Of a stretch of DNA of 64,000 bases, positions 12,446 through 26,274 are shown one piece after another. How positions within the stretch are numbered: the first letter of the stretch is position 1; each line of letters begins with the position of its first letter. Location: NCBI RefSeq assembly GCF_004664715.2, contig NC_051068.1:48666953-48730952 (forward strand), written 5' to 3'. Origin of the DNA: Peromyscus leucopus (taxonomy: Eukaryota; Chordata; Mammalia; Rodentia; Cricetidae). A model generated the notes under the pieces. It saw nothing but the letters and a program-made list of their open reading frames with translations. It ran no database searches and was not told the DNA's origin. A program made the translations under genes and the position numbers.

Positions 12446-14170
12446 GATGTCCTAATGGAAAATGGTAGGATCAATACACATCAACCTAGACTGCATATGA
12501 TATCTGAATATTAAAATCAATTGGAGAGTGGTATTGAAATATTTCTTGAAAATCTGATATTGCAGGTCAAAGATTTATATTAGAAATAGATATGGGGACT
12601 AATGTTTTACACTTATCTTTTGATTCTCTTCTACAACATTTAACAATTTCGAGTCTAGAAAAATTTCTACTTGTGGCTCTGTTTGATAAGAAAGTTGTTT
12701 GAGTTGAAGCTGTGGCATGATAGAAGTTATTATAAATTCTAACATCCCCACATTCTGGATGCAGTAATAGGGGCATGGCTGTGTATAAACTTTAGAGGCA
12801 TGGTATGAAGTGAGTGGTTTGGACTTGTAATTCACATAGGTTTTACATAGAATATTTCCAGATTGGATCTTGATACCCAGCAAGAGCAGATTAGAAGAAA
12901 GTTAATTAGTAAAATGCATGGAAATCAAAAGTTATGAGGAAAGGAATCCTGGTTTATATAATCCAGTATATCATACCACAAGCTTAATGATCTATAACTA
13001 AAATATGATGTATATGTACTCTACCACCTTGCTCCAACACACATGCTCACTTTTTCTATAGAAACTAGGTGCCATTTTGGGTAGAAAGTTTTATAATGAA
13101 GTTATGTACCCAAACACTGGTCATTTACTAATTATAACTGCATGTGTTGATACTTTTATGAATGTAATTGATACCATGCAATTATGATTTTTGTTCCTGG
13201 ATCTGGAATAAGACTAACTTTTCCATATCTGGAATATTTGAAATTGAGAGGAAAAATTATCTTTGCCTATCTTCATTTCTATTAAAAACAATTTGCTACA
13301 AATCCTTACATCTGACCTACAGCATTGCAACAACTATGTAAAATGTTTGAGTGTATTTACCTTAGGTAATCAGTAGCTTCCACTAACCCAAATGCTAAGA
13401 ATATCATCAGATAGCATCAGAAACCTACAACAGAGATTTCCCTACCTTGCTATAATGTACATATCTGATATAACCACCATTTTATTTGATAAATGTATTT
13501 ATTTATGGCTTCACTTTATTCAGCGACTAGAAAGCTTTTATACGACATTTCATTCAACTCAGTCATGATTCTCATGCCATGATAATTTGTATTTGGCTCA
13601 GAATAAACTGCCCTTTACTCTATTTGGAATAAAACCTTTGCTTTGCATTGGAAATTATCAGTAGAATATAGTATGAAAACATCTACATTATCATAGAAAA
13701 TGTCTCACACACAAAAAAGAAAATTGAATATACAATAAGTTATAACTCTTCAAACTTAGAAAAGTTATAAACCTCAAAATACTTATTCTACTGGTACCAC
13801 AGCAAGATCCACTAAGTATTTCTGCATTTGAACAATGTTACCTGTCAGCAACTATCTCATATATGCATATATAAGTATATATAATGTACACATTAATAAA
13901 TTTTCCTTATAATTATCAGGAAGTATACAAAACACAAAAAGAAAGAAAATGCAGAATTATGTGCTTTATGACTCTGGGGAATGCATATTCAAGCATAGTT
14001 AAGATAAAAGATGGAATAAATTTTTAGTGATCAAGAATGGCTTAAGAATGTATTTTAGGGCAATACAGGAATTGATCATATCTGTTAGTATGTTCTTGGC
14101 AGGTCATTTAAGGACTTTGGATTTAAAAGTGTATGATTTCCTTTGTGTGAGAGGGCAGAAATATCCACAT
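12446..14170. other. Unassigned non-coding DNA
   Basis: AT-rich, many stops in all frames, and no repeat I can name. The short open frames here show no family resemblance. Confidence 0.5.
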
Positions 14171-14290
14171 ATCCACAAATTTGGCTTTGTTCTTTGTTTC
14201 TTTTCGTTTCTTTTGAGATTATTATATAGTCATATCACTTTCACATTCCTCCTTTTAAACCCTCCCATATACCCTTGCTATCTTTAAATG

Positions 14291-14342
<52 letters not shown>

Positions 14343-15015
14343 CCTAAATATAATCTTCTCATTTGTATGATATTACTTGTATGAATGTTCAGGGCTGAAA
14401 TTTTGGTATTGGAAACCAATTGTTATGTCCTCCCCTATAGATGATTTCTGCTGTACTTGGCACTTCTTAGTTGCCTATAGTTCCTGTAGAGTGGAGACCT
14501 GTGGTCTTTCCCCTGTCTTCTACTTTGACATATATATAGTTGATTTCTTTGTACAGCTCATGGTGAGACCTCATGAGTGTAACTTACTAGGAGACATGGT
14601 GTCACAAAGAACTCTCTGATCCTCTGACTTTTACATTTTTTCTGTCTCCTCTTCCACAGTTTTCCCTGAACTCCAAGAGTGGTTTCTTAGGTGTATTGTT
14701 TGGGACTGAGCTCCAAAGCTCGGCGTTTTGATTGATTGTAGTTTTATGTAATGACTACCAACTGTTGTCAAGAGCAGTTTTCTTGATGAGGGTAAGAACT
14801 ACACTTGTCTGTGGATATTAAGATAAATATTTAGAATGTAGTTAGGGATTGTGCTACTTTAGTAGAGTGGTGGTTGTAGATTCTCCTCTAAGATCCATGA
14901 TTTCACTAGTCCTGGGTACTTGGCTGGGTTTTTAGAACCACACAGGATTTCCAGATCCTTATGAATATGGTAGTTTTGGATTTCACCAAAACATTTTCTT
15001 TTTTACAGTTGACCA
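14171..15015 (-). mobile_element. L1 3' UTR fragment (antisense) with AT microsatellite
   Basis: The region shares phrases with 43470-43840 ('gttttgattg..tag', 'gttagggattatgct', 'gtagattctcct', 'acttggctgggtttttagaacca'), a combination I know from the antisense 3' UTR of rodent L1 (Lx-like). An (AT)n run of about 26 units lies at 14290-14341. Confidence 0.6.
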
Positions 15016-15366
15016 TAGCTTGCCTGTTGTCTATTTATTATGGTTTCAGTACTGTGAATTTAAAAACTCGTAGTTCATTGTGTATTTATGTGTATAGCAG
15101 ATAACCTTGGTTGTCAACACAACACATCTGGAAAGCATGAACTTCAATTCAAAAATAGTTTCAATAAGATACCTCTTATGGGCATATCTGTGTGGCATTT
15201 TATTTTATTGAAAATTGATATTGGAGGGACCAACCTACTATGAGAAGGCCCTCTCCTATGCAGGTGGGTGTGGCTGGTTTGGGAATGTTAATCATAAAGC
15301 AGAAGGAAGCAAGCCACTAAGTAGTGTTTTACAATGGTCTTTCCTTCACTTCATGCCTCCAGGTCC

Positions 15367-16782
15367 CCCACTTGAAATATTTTCTTTTTAGATTAATATA
15401 AATGTTTATTTTAAGTTTTTTTTTTTATTTTACAACACCATTCAGTTCCACATAATAGCCACAGATTCCCCTGCTCTCCCCCTCCCGCCCTCCCCCCTTC
15501 CCCCAGCCCACCCCCCATTCCCACCTCCTCCAGATCAAGGTCTCCCCCGAAGACCGGGATCGACCTGATTGACTCAGTCCAGGCAGGTCCAGTCCTCCCC
15601 TCCCAGACCGAGCCAAGCGTCGTCCCTGCATAAGTCCCAGGATTCAAACAGCCAACTCATGCAACGAGCCCAGGACCAGGCACCACCGCACAGCTGTCTC
15701 CCAAACAGATCAAGCCAAGTGACTGTCTCACCCATTCAGAGGGCCTGATCCAGTTGGGGCCCCTCAGCCTTTGGTTCATAGTTCATGTGCTTCCATTCAT
15801 TTGGCTATTTGTCCCTGTGCTTTATCCAACCTTGGCTTCAACAATTCTCGCTCATATAAACCCTCCTCTTTCTCACTAATTAGACTCCCAGTGCTCCACC
15901 AGGGGCCCAGCCATGGATATCTGCATCCAGATTCCTCAGTCATTGGATGGGGTTTATGGCACAACTATCAGGGTGTTTGGCCATCCCATCACCAGAGTAG
16001 GTCAGTCCCGGCCGTCTCTTGACCATTGCCAGCAGTCTTTTGCGGGGGTATCTTTGTGGATCTCCATGGGCCTCCCTAGCTCTCTGCTTCCTCCCCTTCT
16101 CATGTGTTCTTCATTTAGCATGGTCTCCTATTCCTTGTTCTCCCTCTCTTTCCTTGATCCAGCTAGGATCTCCCGTTCTCTTTCCCAACACCAGTAGCGC
16201 AGACACTGAGACAAACAATCAATCAATGGGACCTCTTGAAATTGAGAAGCTTTTGTAGAGCAAAGGATATGGTCAATAAGGCAAAGCAACAGCCTACAGT
16301 ATGAAAAAAGATCTTCACCAACCCCACATGTGACAGAGGACTGATATCCAGAATATATAAGGAACTCAAGAAATTAGACATCAAAACGACCAACAGTCAA
16401 ATTGAGAAATGGGCTTTAGAACTAAACAGAGAATTCTCAACAGAGGAAACTCAAATGGCTGAAAGACATTTAAGGAATTGCTCAACATCCCTAATCATCA
16501 GGGAAATGCAAATGAAAACAACTCCGAGATACCACCTTACGCCTGTCAGAATGACTAAGATCAAAAACACTGAAGACACTTTATGCTGGAGAGGATTTGG
16601 AACTAGGGGAACTCTCCTCCACTGCTGGTGGGAATGCAAGCTTGTACAACCACTTTGGAAATCAATATGGCATTTTCTTAGAAAATTGGGAATCAATCTC
16701 CCCCAAGATCCAGCTATACCACTCCTGGGCATATACCCAAGAAATGCTCATTCATACCACAAGAGCCCACTTGAAATATTTT
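15367..16782 (-). mobile_element. 5'-inverted (twin-primed) L1 with target-site duplication
   Basis: Left part, about 15415-16200, is antisense L1 3' UTR with its poly-T end and G/C-rich tract. Right part, about 16225-16765, is sense L1 ORF2 C-terminus: its translation contains a [12 protein letters not shown] cysteine-rich motif and [11 protein letters not shown]. So the 5' segment is inverted relative to the 3' end, as in twin priming. The 17-bp duplication CCCACTTGAAATATTTT lies at 15367-15383 and 16766-16782. About 35 bases of non-L1 AT-rich sequence lie between the left duplication and the poly-T. Confidence 0.9.
16455..16770 (+). pseudogene. L1 ORF2 C-terminal fragment
   Basis: An open frame of about 100 codons encodes the C-terminal part of L1 ORF2p, the reverse transcriptase/endonuclease protein of LINE-1. 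Visible are the block ending [10 protein letters not shown], the basic [13 protein letters not shown] block, and the cysteine-bearing [12 protein letters not shown] with the following [14 protein letters not shown]. Neither endonuclease nor polymerase domain is present. It lies in the inverted 5' part of the twin-primed L1 and is inactive. Confidence 0.85.
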
Positions 16783-18049
16783 TAATAATAAATTTCAATA
16801 ATGGAGAGCATCTTAGAAATGTAAGCCAAAAAGTTAAAACCTTTTCTCACTACCCAAATTAATTTTGGACAGTGTATTAACATAGTAAGAGAAACTAAAG
16901 TAATAGAAAGGGGATCAAGTGAACAGGACTAATGGAAATTTTTGTCCTACATCACTATAGACATAGAAAAGCATCAGTTTTAGGCATTCTTTCCTTCCTG
17001 ATCTGTGTCCTTTATGAGATGTAACCACTTTTCCTTTGAAAGACAAATGGACCATCTGAACCACGGTTTATGCTTTGCTGTTTAGTCATGGTGTCCTGCT
17101 CTACAAAAGAATTATGTGCCATGTATGGACTCAAAATTGGAGATTTTCAGCTTAAATGACAAAACTTTTCATGAAGAATGGTGATCATGACAAGTTATGT
17201 TCAGAATCTATTTAAAATATTAACTTCTGGTCCAGATAAAGAATATATTCATTTCAATAACTGGCTTTTAAAACAAATGCATGTTATGATTTGAATTTTA
17301 AATTTAACCAAATGTGTTCCTAAAATTCTAATCATGCATCTTTCATTTTGGAACTGCAATTAGCAATAAGGCACTTGAATAAGATACAGAAAACTTTGAG
17401 AGTGCAATAGAAATTTTAAATGAGAATCGAATAAAGAAAGTACTCTTTCTCCATGGTAAGGAATTAATTGGACATGAAGATTGTCACTCTTAAATTTTCA
17501 CTGTTATATTGTACCTGAAAATGCTCTCTGCTTTACCATATATAATGTCTTGTACATACAAAAGTGTTATTACATCTGATCATCCATAAATCAATAATTG
17601 TAACATTCATAATCATTGTTTATAGAAATAGGATAAATGCGGGTTGTTTTAGGAGGAATTTATTTGCAGAGTAAGGATTAGACAAAATCATCAAATTAAA
17701 TTCTCTGCTTCTAAGCCATTTGTAGATACCTTTGGAAACATTTACCAAAATTGTATCATGCCAAAGAACTATGAAATCAAGGAATACTCAAAAAATAAGT
17801 AATTCATGGGTGACCCCCTTATAATAACAAGTAATTGTAGATGAAAGGGTGTAGAAAATTTACTGAAATTACAGAATTCATAATCATATGTTGCATCATT
17901 GCTTTCATATTGTGAGTGTTTACCTAACCTTTTATTGTTATATATTGATAACTGAAAGAGTAATTCGTAAACTAGATGATGACATCAACAAGGTGTTTGA
18001 AAATGCCTTTGCTTACAATCACATCTTACACGTTTTTATAAAATATGTT
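16783..18049. other. Unassigned non-coding DNA
   Basis: AT-rich; no repeat or gene recognised. Confidence 0.5.
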
Positions 18050-18215
18050 TGATTTTATTTTTAATTGTGTGTGTGTGTGTGTGTGTGTGTGCAAACACAT
18101 GTGTGCATGCTCTATAGAGCACATGTGGAGGTTAGAGAACTTTCAGAAACTGTTTGTCTTCTTCATTGAGTGAACCCAGGGACAAAACACATGTCCTCAG
18201 GCTTGGTTCCAAGTG
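18050..18215 (-). repeat. (TG)n run with a degenerate B3-type SINE
   Basis: A (TG)n tract at 18067-18091 is followed by 'tggaggttagagaac', 'gtgaacccagggac' and 'cctcaggcttggttccaagtgc', matching antisense of the B3-type SINE whose sense version is seen near 40640-40870. Confidence 0.55.
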
Positions 18216-19346
18216 CATTTATTTACTGACACTCCTTGCTCCCCCAAGTTTCATACTTTTAAATCAAAAATAATGTATAATGTTGTGCTCCTGGTGCTGG
18301 TAGGTGGTACTCTGCACTGGAAAAGAAAGGTATTCATTCAGCTACAAACTCTGGAATCTACATCAGTGACCTACCTGAAAGATAAACTGATGCAATAGTG
18401 GGACAAATATTAAAAAAATGTGCATAACTACTTTTTGTTGGTTTGGAGGTCCAAATCATGAGATAGAACCCATCCCTGACACTATTAAAATAGCCACAAA
18501 CCTGAGAGTAGAAATGTTGTGGGCATAGGGGAAAACACACTGCTAATATTCTGCTAAATGAACATTGCAATAAAATGATTCCTAATAACATATTGCTATA
18601 CTCACAGATCAGTGTCTCACTCAAGCCTCAGCAGAGGAGCTCCTTGAAGTATGTTGGGATTACGAAAGAGACTCACAATTGAACCATGTGCAGAGAGTGA
18701 GAGTCTTTGTAGCTTCAGTCCCAAGTGGTATCACTTCATCAAAACCATCTCTGAAGGCTCAGGGATCAATGCAGAAGGTGGGATGATGGTAAGAGCCAGA
18801 GATTGTGAATGTCACTAAGAAACCAGAGTATTCCAAATGCAACAGGACTGCTGTGCATAGGAACTCATAGAGACAGTAGAAGTATGCATTGCACCTGCCT
18901 GTGTTCAAGCCTCATGGAGTCCCAGCAATGAAAGGAGTAAAGAGATAGGGTCTCAAGAAGCTATTTTCAGGTGACACCTCTTGTCACAGACTAAAATCAC
19001 GTTTCTCCAATATAATGCTACTCGGTATATCAACCACACTCCAGGGCAGGCTCCATCCTCAGGAGCAGCTGGCTAACACAAAATAAATTCTATCTGGGTT
19101 TTTGGTGGGTTTAATTTTTAATTGTTTCATTTGACATATTTTCTTATGTTTTTGTTTTTTCTTGTTGTGTTGTGATTTTGGGTTGTTTGAGAGAGAGAAA
19201 GACAATGAAGTTGCTTGGGTAGGGAGATGAGGAGGATCTGGGAGAAGTAGAGGCAGGGGAAAAACATGCTCAAAATGTATTTAATGGAAAAAAGTTTTAA
19301 ACAACAAAAAAAGAAAAGAAAATTTATTATTATCTTACTTTCTTCC
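18216..19346. other. Unassigned non-coding DNA
   Basis: About 18600-19320 is purine-rich, ending in 'gagagagagaaagacaatg' and an A-rich run. I cannot assign it to a family and see no gene. Confidence 0.4.
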
Positions 19347-19704
19347 TGTGCTGGCTAGTTTTATGTCAACTTGACATAAGCTGGAATTATCTGAATAGAG
19401 GCAGCATCAATTGAGAAAATGCCTCCATAATATCAGGCTGAACGAAAGCCTGTAGGTCATTTTCTTAATAGCTCAAACCATTGTGGGTGGGGCCACATGT
19501 AGACTTCTGTTTCTGGCTTCTATAAGAAAACAGGCTGAGCAAGACATGTGGGGAAAGCCAGTAAGGAGCAACCCTTCATGGCCTCTCTATCAGCTCCTAT
19601 ATCCATGTTCTGGTCACGTTTGAGTTCTTATCCTGACTTCCTTCAGTGATGGACTATGGATGTGGAAGCATAAGCCAAATAAACCCTTTCCTCCCCGACT
19701 TGCT
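19347..19704 (+). mobile_element. MT-family MaLR LTR (ERVL-MaLR)
   Basis: Starts TGTGCTGGCTAGTTTTATG and continues through 'gtcaacttgacataagct', 'attgagaaaatgcctcc', 'tataagaaaacaggctgagcaag', 'cttccttcagtgatggac' and 'aagccaaataaaccctttcctcc'. These are the successive blocks of rodent MT LTRs, a non-autonomous ERVL-related family. The promoter-like 'tataag' and the polyadenylation signal AATAAA are still present. Confidence 0.85.
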
Positions 19705-22700
19705 GGCACCACATGTACGATACTGCTAAGTTTGGCTGCAGTCTTAAAAGTCTTGGCCCCCTTGAATTGCACTTATAGAAGTTTACATAATTTCTTTCTA
19801 GGAGATAATGAAGCCTTAAGATCTCTCTTCCAAGCTGGAAGCATAGAATGGAGGTTTTATTTGAGGGCACCCTTCTCTTCATCCCAGTGCTGAAGGAATA
19901 CCCTCTCCTTATTTATGCTAATTGACTATTATATTCTCTAGACCATCACATTTCTTGGCTATAGCATCAAGCTTATTTGCTACTCCAAACTGAACAGTTT
20001 GGATTTCTTTCTGTCTTACTTGTTTTTTTTTTTTTACAGATTCATGCAACAAATAAAGAGTAAAAACCAAACCACAGATTCAACTTTTCCCTCTCTTGAA
20101 ATTTCCTCTGCCTAAACATATTGGTTCACTACTTTTTATTTTATTCTTAGGCAAGTTCTCAGAACATGAGCAAAATGCAACAAGAGTCTTTGCCAAATAT
20201 CATAGGAATGGCATCTCTTATAAAAGAAAACATTTATGGAGGGTCTTTCTTATAGTTTTAGAATGTTAATCTATGATTAATCATTATGGCAGGGAGCAGA
20301 CATGTATGATGCTGGAGAAGTTGCTGAGAGCTTTATATTTTGATTTACAGACAGCTAGTAGAGAGACATATTGGGTTTGTCATAGGCCTTTGAAACCTCA
20401 AAGCCCATTCTCTGAGCCATTGATCCTCAATTGAGCCATACCTCCTAATCTTTTTTAAACAATTCCACTAACTGAGGACCAAGCATTTAAACCTATGACA
20501 CTATGGGACATTCTCATTCTAACCACAACATCCTCTGAAACTTCTTTGGTCTGTCCTCTACCGTTGTATTTCTTACAGCATTACAGTCTCCAGGCTCTTA
20601 GTAGAATGACCCATTAAGCCTTGATTATACCAGCTAACTACTCCTGACTAAAAAAACAAAAACAAAAACAAAAAAACAACTACAACAACAACAACAACCC
20701 CCCCCCAATATCCACATCATCATGATCAGGCTTTTCAGAGCATCAGCCTATTCTCTAGTAACAACTTTTATATTAGTTACTCTTCTCTTCCCATAATAAA
20801 ATATCATGGCAAGGCAGTTTATTGAAGAGTTTATTTTGTGTCGCTGTTCCAGAGGATTAGAGTCCATCAGGTCATGGCAGAGGCACAACAGCAAATGGTT
20901 TATGGAATCTACCTCATCTTATCAACTCTCAAATTACAGTGGCCCATCCTTGATGAATTCTCATCTTCTCTACCCCCATCCATTTATAATGGTTTCATCC
21001 ACATTTCTCGCCTTTATTTATGGTCAGTATGCTAGTGACTACTAAATGTGTCTCCTGTCTGATAATATGATTTCTAGATCTAACTATGCAATAGTATACT
21101 CAAATATTACCACTTGGCAAAAAAGAAACTTACCTTCTAAAATCCCCACAATTCCTCCCCGAATATTATCTGGTTATTCAATCCATTTGAGATAAGTGTG
21201 TAAATTATGTTTTAAAATCTTTAGGACAAAATTTTTACAGTGCTCTTTGCCTTTAATTTTTTCTCTTAAGCACCCCATTGGTTGAAAGCATCAGAGAACC
21301 TGTTGGATTTCTCTTCTAAGTCCAGCCACTTATAATCATATTATGATTAGTTAATTTCTGATATACTATTATTGCTTCCATGTATTATAGTCAACCTCAT
21401 TGTTATATCTTTGTCCTAATACCACTCGTGGTAATATTACATGAAGAATTATCCCCTTTAAGCCATTAGTCAAATCCTGGCATGCCTTTCTTCAAAAACT
21501 TCACAATACCCTCTTATTTCAGAGCAGAGTAAAATCAAAGCCTTGTGATTTCCAGGCTCCCCCTTGCTCTGCCCTATTCATTTGTACAACTTCAGCTCAG
21601 TTGGTTGGTTTTTTCTTGGCTTACACCTCTCCAGCCGTGTTAACATCCCCAGAATTCTTCCAGCTGGACTGGTTCCCTACTAAACACCTTTGTATCTGTC
21701 CTTTCTATGTGAAATAGCACTTGTATCAGCTGCTCCTGTCATTGCTTAAATGTCCTGCTCTCAGTGTGGCCCCTCATTATCTCCATGCTCAAAGTACAAT
21801 GTCTTGATACTTTGCTTTAATTTCTGCTTTTATTTGCACCATATCTTCACTTGAACCTGCAGATATTATTTGTCTATGTTTAATTCTTAGCTCACTGATA
21901 TCACTATGTTAGGAGATGAAGATAGGGACCTTTGCTTGCTTTGACAGTAGTGATGACAAATATTGCAAACCAAACATATTCTGTTAAATGACAAATAAAT
22001 GAATATTTAAAGTGATAAGAGGAATGTTTGATGCTGAGTTATATAAAGAATCACAACTTGTTTATATTCAAGAGGTGTGAAAACGCTAATTTTGACGAGG
22101 CAAGTAACAACACAAAAGCAAGAACTGAAAAGTTTTACTCGAAAACATATAGAAGAGAGGTATATCTTTCATAGCATGGATGCATCTGAAAGTTTCAGTC
22201 TTTTTGGAAAAAAAAGGTCAGAGCATCAGATATATTTAATAATAAACATCGATCAAAGATTTGAGTTGTGTTTATGCTTAGTCAATAGTGGGATTATTTC
22301 AGAGCCCTAATCTAATAGAATTTCTAGGTGATAATAATAGACATGAATGTCCAAATACTAAGGGTACTAGAATTTGTCCACACTATGCAGGTAGGCATTG
22401 AACACTTGATTCTTAGTGTTCTTCTGACTGTGATATATTTTATTGCTCATGTTTTACAAAGTTTCTATAATATGAAAAAATATATGTTAAAATCAAACTT
22501 AATGTAAGGAGAAATCTTATATAGATATTTAATAGAATAACAGATAAAACAAAAATAAAAACTGAGAATAATTTCAAATTAATTCAGATCAAGTTAAAAA
22601 GAATATTTTACAGTTATATCTATGTCCACTTTTAGTAGGGACTGGATACAATAACACAGTCTTAATGTCTTTCAATAAAATACATATTCCTAAAATAATG

Positions 22701-23046
22701 AATGTACTAATATTTATTGTTTTTTATGTGCATTAATGATAAGTTTTATAATCTGATAATCACCTTTATTTTCATTTTCCTGAAATGAATACCTCTCTTA
22801 GTTTCTAAACTGTGTTCATTAGCTCATGAATTAAATAAATTATTCATTACTTGGAATTCTTCTGTACCTACATTTTGATGACAGTAGCAACAAACTTCTG
22901 TTATGAAATTTCCAAATGCAAACTGGATACAGTACACTTAATAGCAAATTGTGATGTGATATAAACATGTCACAGATTTAACATGTATTCTATATTTTTA
23001 ATATTGCTATAAATTTATTATTTTTTTTACTGAGAAGCTATCTCTG
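19705..23046. other. Mostly unassigned DNA with decayed repeats
   Basis: A (CAA)n/A-rich tract and a C-run lie at about 20650-20706. About 20290-20520 and 20780-21050 have wording that I associate with rodent interspersed repeats ('aaacctcaaagcccat', 'gagtttattttgtgt..ttccagaggattagagtcc') but cannot name securely. The rest is AT-rich without a gene. Confidence 0.35.
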
Positions 23047-23062
23047 ATATAATTGTTTTTTA

Positions 23063-23234
23063 AAAATTTATTTATTTATTATGTATACAGTATTCTGTCT
23101 GCATGAATGCCCGGAGGTCACCAAGATCTCATTATGGATGGTTGTAAGCCACCATGTGGTTGCTGGGAATTGAACTCAGGACCTCTGGAAGAACAGTTAG
23201 TGCTCTTAACCACTGAGCCATCTCTCCAGCCCCA
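23063..23234 (-). mobile_element. B2 SINE with target-site duplication
   Basis: Minus-strand B2 ends with 'cttaaccactgagccatctctccagcccc', the complement of the tRNA-related B2 head with its Pol III promoter boxes. 'ccaccatgtggttgctggg' and an AT-rich tail are present. Flanks ATATAATTGTTTTTAA (23047-23062, shared with the tail) and ATATAGTTGTTTTTAA (23235-23250) form the duplication with one mismatch. Confidence 0.9.
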
Positions 23235-23250
23235 ATATAGTTGTTTTTAA

Positions 23251-24539
23251 TAAAAGTAATGGAGAAATATATCTATTTTCCATAGATTGAATATTACATG
23301 AGCTTCATTTTAGAAACAATGTGATTTTTCTGTGTACTGTTCAATTTAATGATTTTTGTACCATGTTTTAAGCTAGTTTTCTTCTTAAATTGTGAATGTT
23401 TAGGACTTGAAGAGCATATTTTATGAATCACTTTTTTTCAATTTCCATTTCCAACATACCTTTAAGATCAAGAATATTGTATTTACTTTAAAAAGTATAT
23501 GCAGAGTTCACTACTATTGTTTAATTATTATAAGAGCATGAAAAAATTAAGGTGTTATGTGAAAATTTCCTTTGACAGTTTACCATGGTTTATTTCTTGT
23601 GGATACTGAAATCTTTATGTGGAAATTAAAAATAAATGTGTGCTTTAATTTCATGAAATGATGCTATTTTATGGAACTACTGCTTTTAAGTCAGTAAATA
23701 TACCAGTTATACCATCAGTTTTCTTATTTCTCATCATTAACTGGACTTAGGCCTAAAAAGAAACAAACTCTAATCAATCTTTCACTGACAGGCTACTTTT
23801 ATCAATGGTATGCAGTGTTTATACATAATGTATAAATATGTATGGACTGGGCACTTTGATCACAAGATAAGATTCCTATTAAAATGTTTTCTACCTGAAT
23901 CACAAAAACTAAGTACTGAAATTACAGTGTAAAGTCTGATTCTGAGAGATACCCGGGTAGATAATTGAATAAAGCTTTGTGTACATTTAAAAAAAATTAC
24001 GATTGTAAGAGGTCAATAAACCATAGCATGAAATATTTTATTTGGCATCCTGATTAACTGAATTACATAGTAATGATAATGAATAAATATTTTCCATATA
24101 TACTAAACAATTATCCTGGAAAAAGATAACCAGTTATATTTGTCTTCGAAGGAACTAAAATTTAAATGGTGAGACAAAATCTAAAATATCATATTGATCT
24201 TTTAACCCAAACTCTGAAACAAACTTCACATAGTCTCTTTTATTGGAGGCCCATAGTTCCAAATATTTAGATGTGACTATGTAGCCTGTGGTCAACACAG
24301 AAACCAAGAAAGTGAAACAGGAATGTTGCCTTGATAGAGATGAGAATGCCACAGTACAGTGGAAATGGGAAAGGGGAGCTTCGTTGATAGGGGGAGGGAG
24401 GTAACACAGAAGATGGAGATATGTAGATAAAATAACAATATAGATGGCTGCAAAGCCACCAACTATCATACTATTCACGAATTACCTAAAATATAACCAA
24501 TAATGTGTGGAACTCAGTGTATAAATGTCCCTATATAGT
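23251..24539. other. Unassigned non-coding DNA
   Basis: No gene or repeat recognised; AT-rich. Confidence 0.5.
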
Positions 24540-25068
24540 TTTAAAAATATTTATTTATTTATTTTACATCCCAACCCCAGTTTTCCCTCCCTCTTCTCCT
24601 TCTCGTTCCTCTCCCAACTCCTTCTACCTTCCTATCCACTCCTCCTCCATTTCTGTTCAGAAAAGGGCAGGCCTCCCATGGGTATCAACAAAACATGGCA
24701 TATCAAGTTGCAGTAAGATTGAACATCTCATTTTGTATTAAGATTAAGCAAGGTGACCCAGTATGAGGATTAGGGCCCCAAAAGGCACAAAAAAGTTAGA
24801 GACAGCCCCTGCTCCCGTTATTGGGAGTCCTACAAGAAGACCAAGCTACAAAAGTATAACATGGATACAGAATGTCTACTTCAGTCTCTTGCAGGCTCCT
24901 TGGTTATCGATTCAGACTCTGTGAACTCCTATGGGCCAAGGTTATTTGATTTTGTAGGTATTCTGGAGATATCCTCGACCAACTCTTCATTTCATTGACT
25001 CTTTTGTTCTCTTTGTTTCTATTTTATTAATTTCAGCCCTCAGTTTGACTATTTCCTGCTGTCTACTC

Positions 25069-25775
25069 TGTGGTGATATTTTATCTGTGTACTCCAATAA
25101 AGCTTATCTGAGGATCAGAGGGAAATGCCAGTCACTATATTAAACATAGAAGTCATTCAATGGTAGCACACACATTTTATCGTAGTATTCAGGAGATAGA
25201 GATCCACCAAGATCTCTGTGAGTTCAAGGCAATACTGGGAAACAAAACCAGGCATGGTGACATGGAGGTCTGGAGGTCTATAGAGACAGACAGGAAGTGA
25301 TGTAGCTGGGTGGAGAGAGAAAGTGAGACTGCAAAACAGAAAGGCATATAGGCATGGGTATACAGGAAGTAAGTCTCTTTGGAGAATGAGGCATCTGTAA
25401 GGTGAGGTTAGCTGTGGCTTTTCCTATTCCTCTGGTCTCTCAGATTTTTACCCCAATATCTGGCTCTGGTTTTTTATTGATAAGACCGTTTAGCAATTCG
25501 GTTTTTTTTCCTTTTATTTTATTTTACAATACCATTCAGTTCTACATATCAGCCACGGATTCCCTTGTTCTCCCCACTCCCACCCCCTCCCCTTCCCCCC
25601 AGCCCACACCCCATTCCCACCTCCTCCAGGGCAAAGCCTCTCCCAAGGACTGAGATCGACCTGGTAGACTCAGTCCAGGCAGGTCCAGTCCCCTCCTCCC
25701 AGATTGAGCCAAGTGTCCCTGCATAAGTCCCAGGTTTCAAACAGCCAATTCATGCAATGAGCAATTCATTTTACA
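25069..25775 (+). mobile_element. Solo LTR in L1, itself interrupted by an L1 tail
   Basis: Starts TGTGGTGATATT and ends TTTTACA at 25775, matching the LTR at 57919-58784. B1-like text ('gatctctgtgagttcaagg') is embedded. The L1 reads on from '...gctgtctactc' to 'ccttgagtgcttgcttc'. The 6-bp flanks CTACTC and CCACCC agree at only four bases, so the duplication has decayed or is shifted. Confidence 0.75.
25500..25760 (-). mobile_element. 5'-truncated L1 3' end nested in the solo LTR
   Basis: Antisense L1 3' UTR starting from the poly-T end, nearly the same as the left part of the L1 at 15415. It lies between two copies of GCAATTC (25493-25499 and 25761-25767), which give the target duplication and restore LTR continuity. 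Confidence 0.85.
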
Positions 25776-26274
25776 CCACCCCCCTTGAGTGCTTGCTTCT
25801 TTTTGTTCTCGAGCTTTCAGTGTGCGGTTAAGCAGCTAGTATGAGTTCTCTCCAAACTCTTTATGAAGGCACTTAGTGTTATGAACTTTCCTTTTAGCAC
25901 AGCTTTCATTATGTACCATAAGTTTGGGTATGTTTTGCTTTCATTTTCATTTAATTATAGAAAGTCTTTAATTTCTTTCTTTCTTTCTTCCTTGACCCAG
26001 TGGTAACTCAGTAGAGAGTTATTCAGTTTCATGGGTTTGTAGGCTCTCTGCTGTTTCTGTTGTTGAAATCCAGCTTTAATCCATGGTGGTGTCATAAGAT
26101 ACAAGGGGTTATTTCAATTTTTTTGCATCTCTTGAGACTTGCTTTTATTGCCTGTGGCTGAGTATGTGATCAGTTTTGGAAAAGGTTCCATGAGGTCTTG
26201 AGGAAAGGTATATTCTTTTGTGTTTGGGTGAATGTTATGTAGATATCTTTTAGGTCCATATGAGTCATAACATC

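Noticed and set aside
15411..15647. Glycine-rich minus-strand open frames
   Set aside because: They come from the G-rich tract of the L1 3' UTR; the same appears at 25542-25740.
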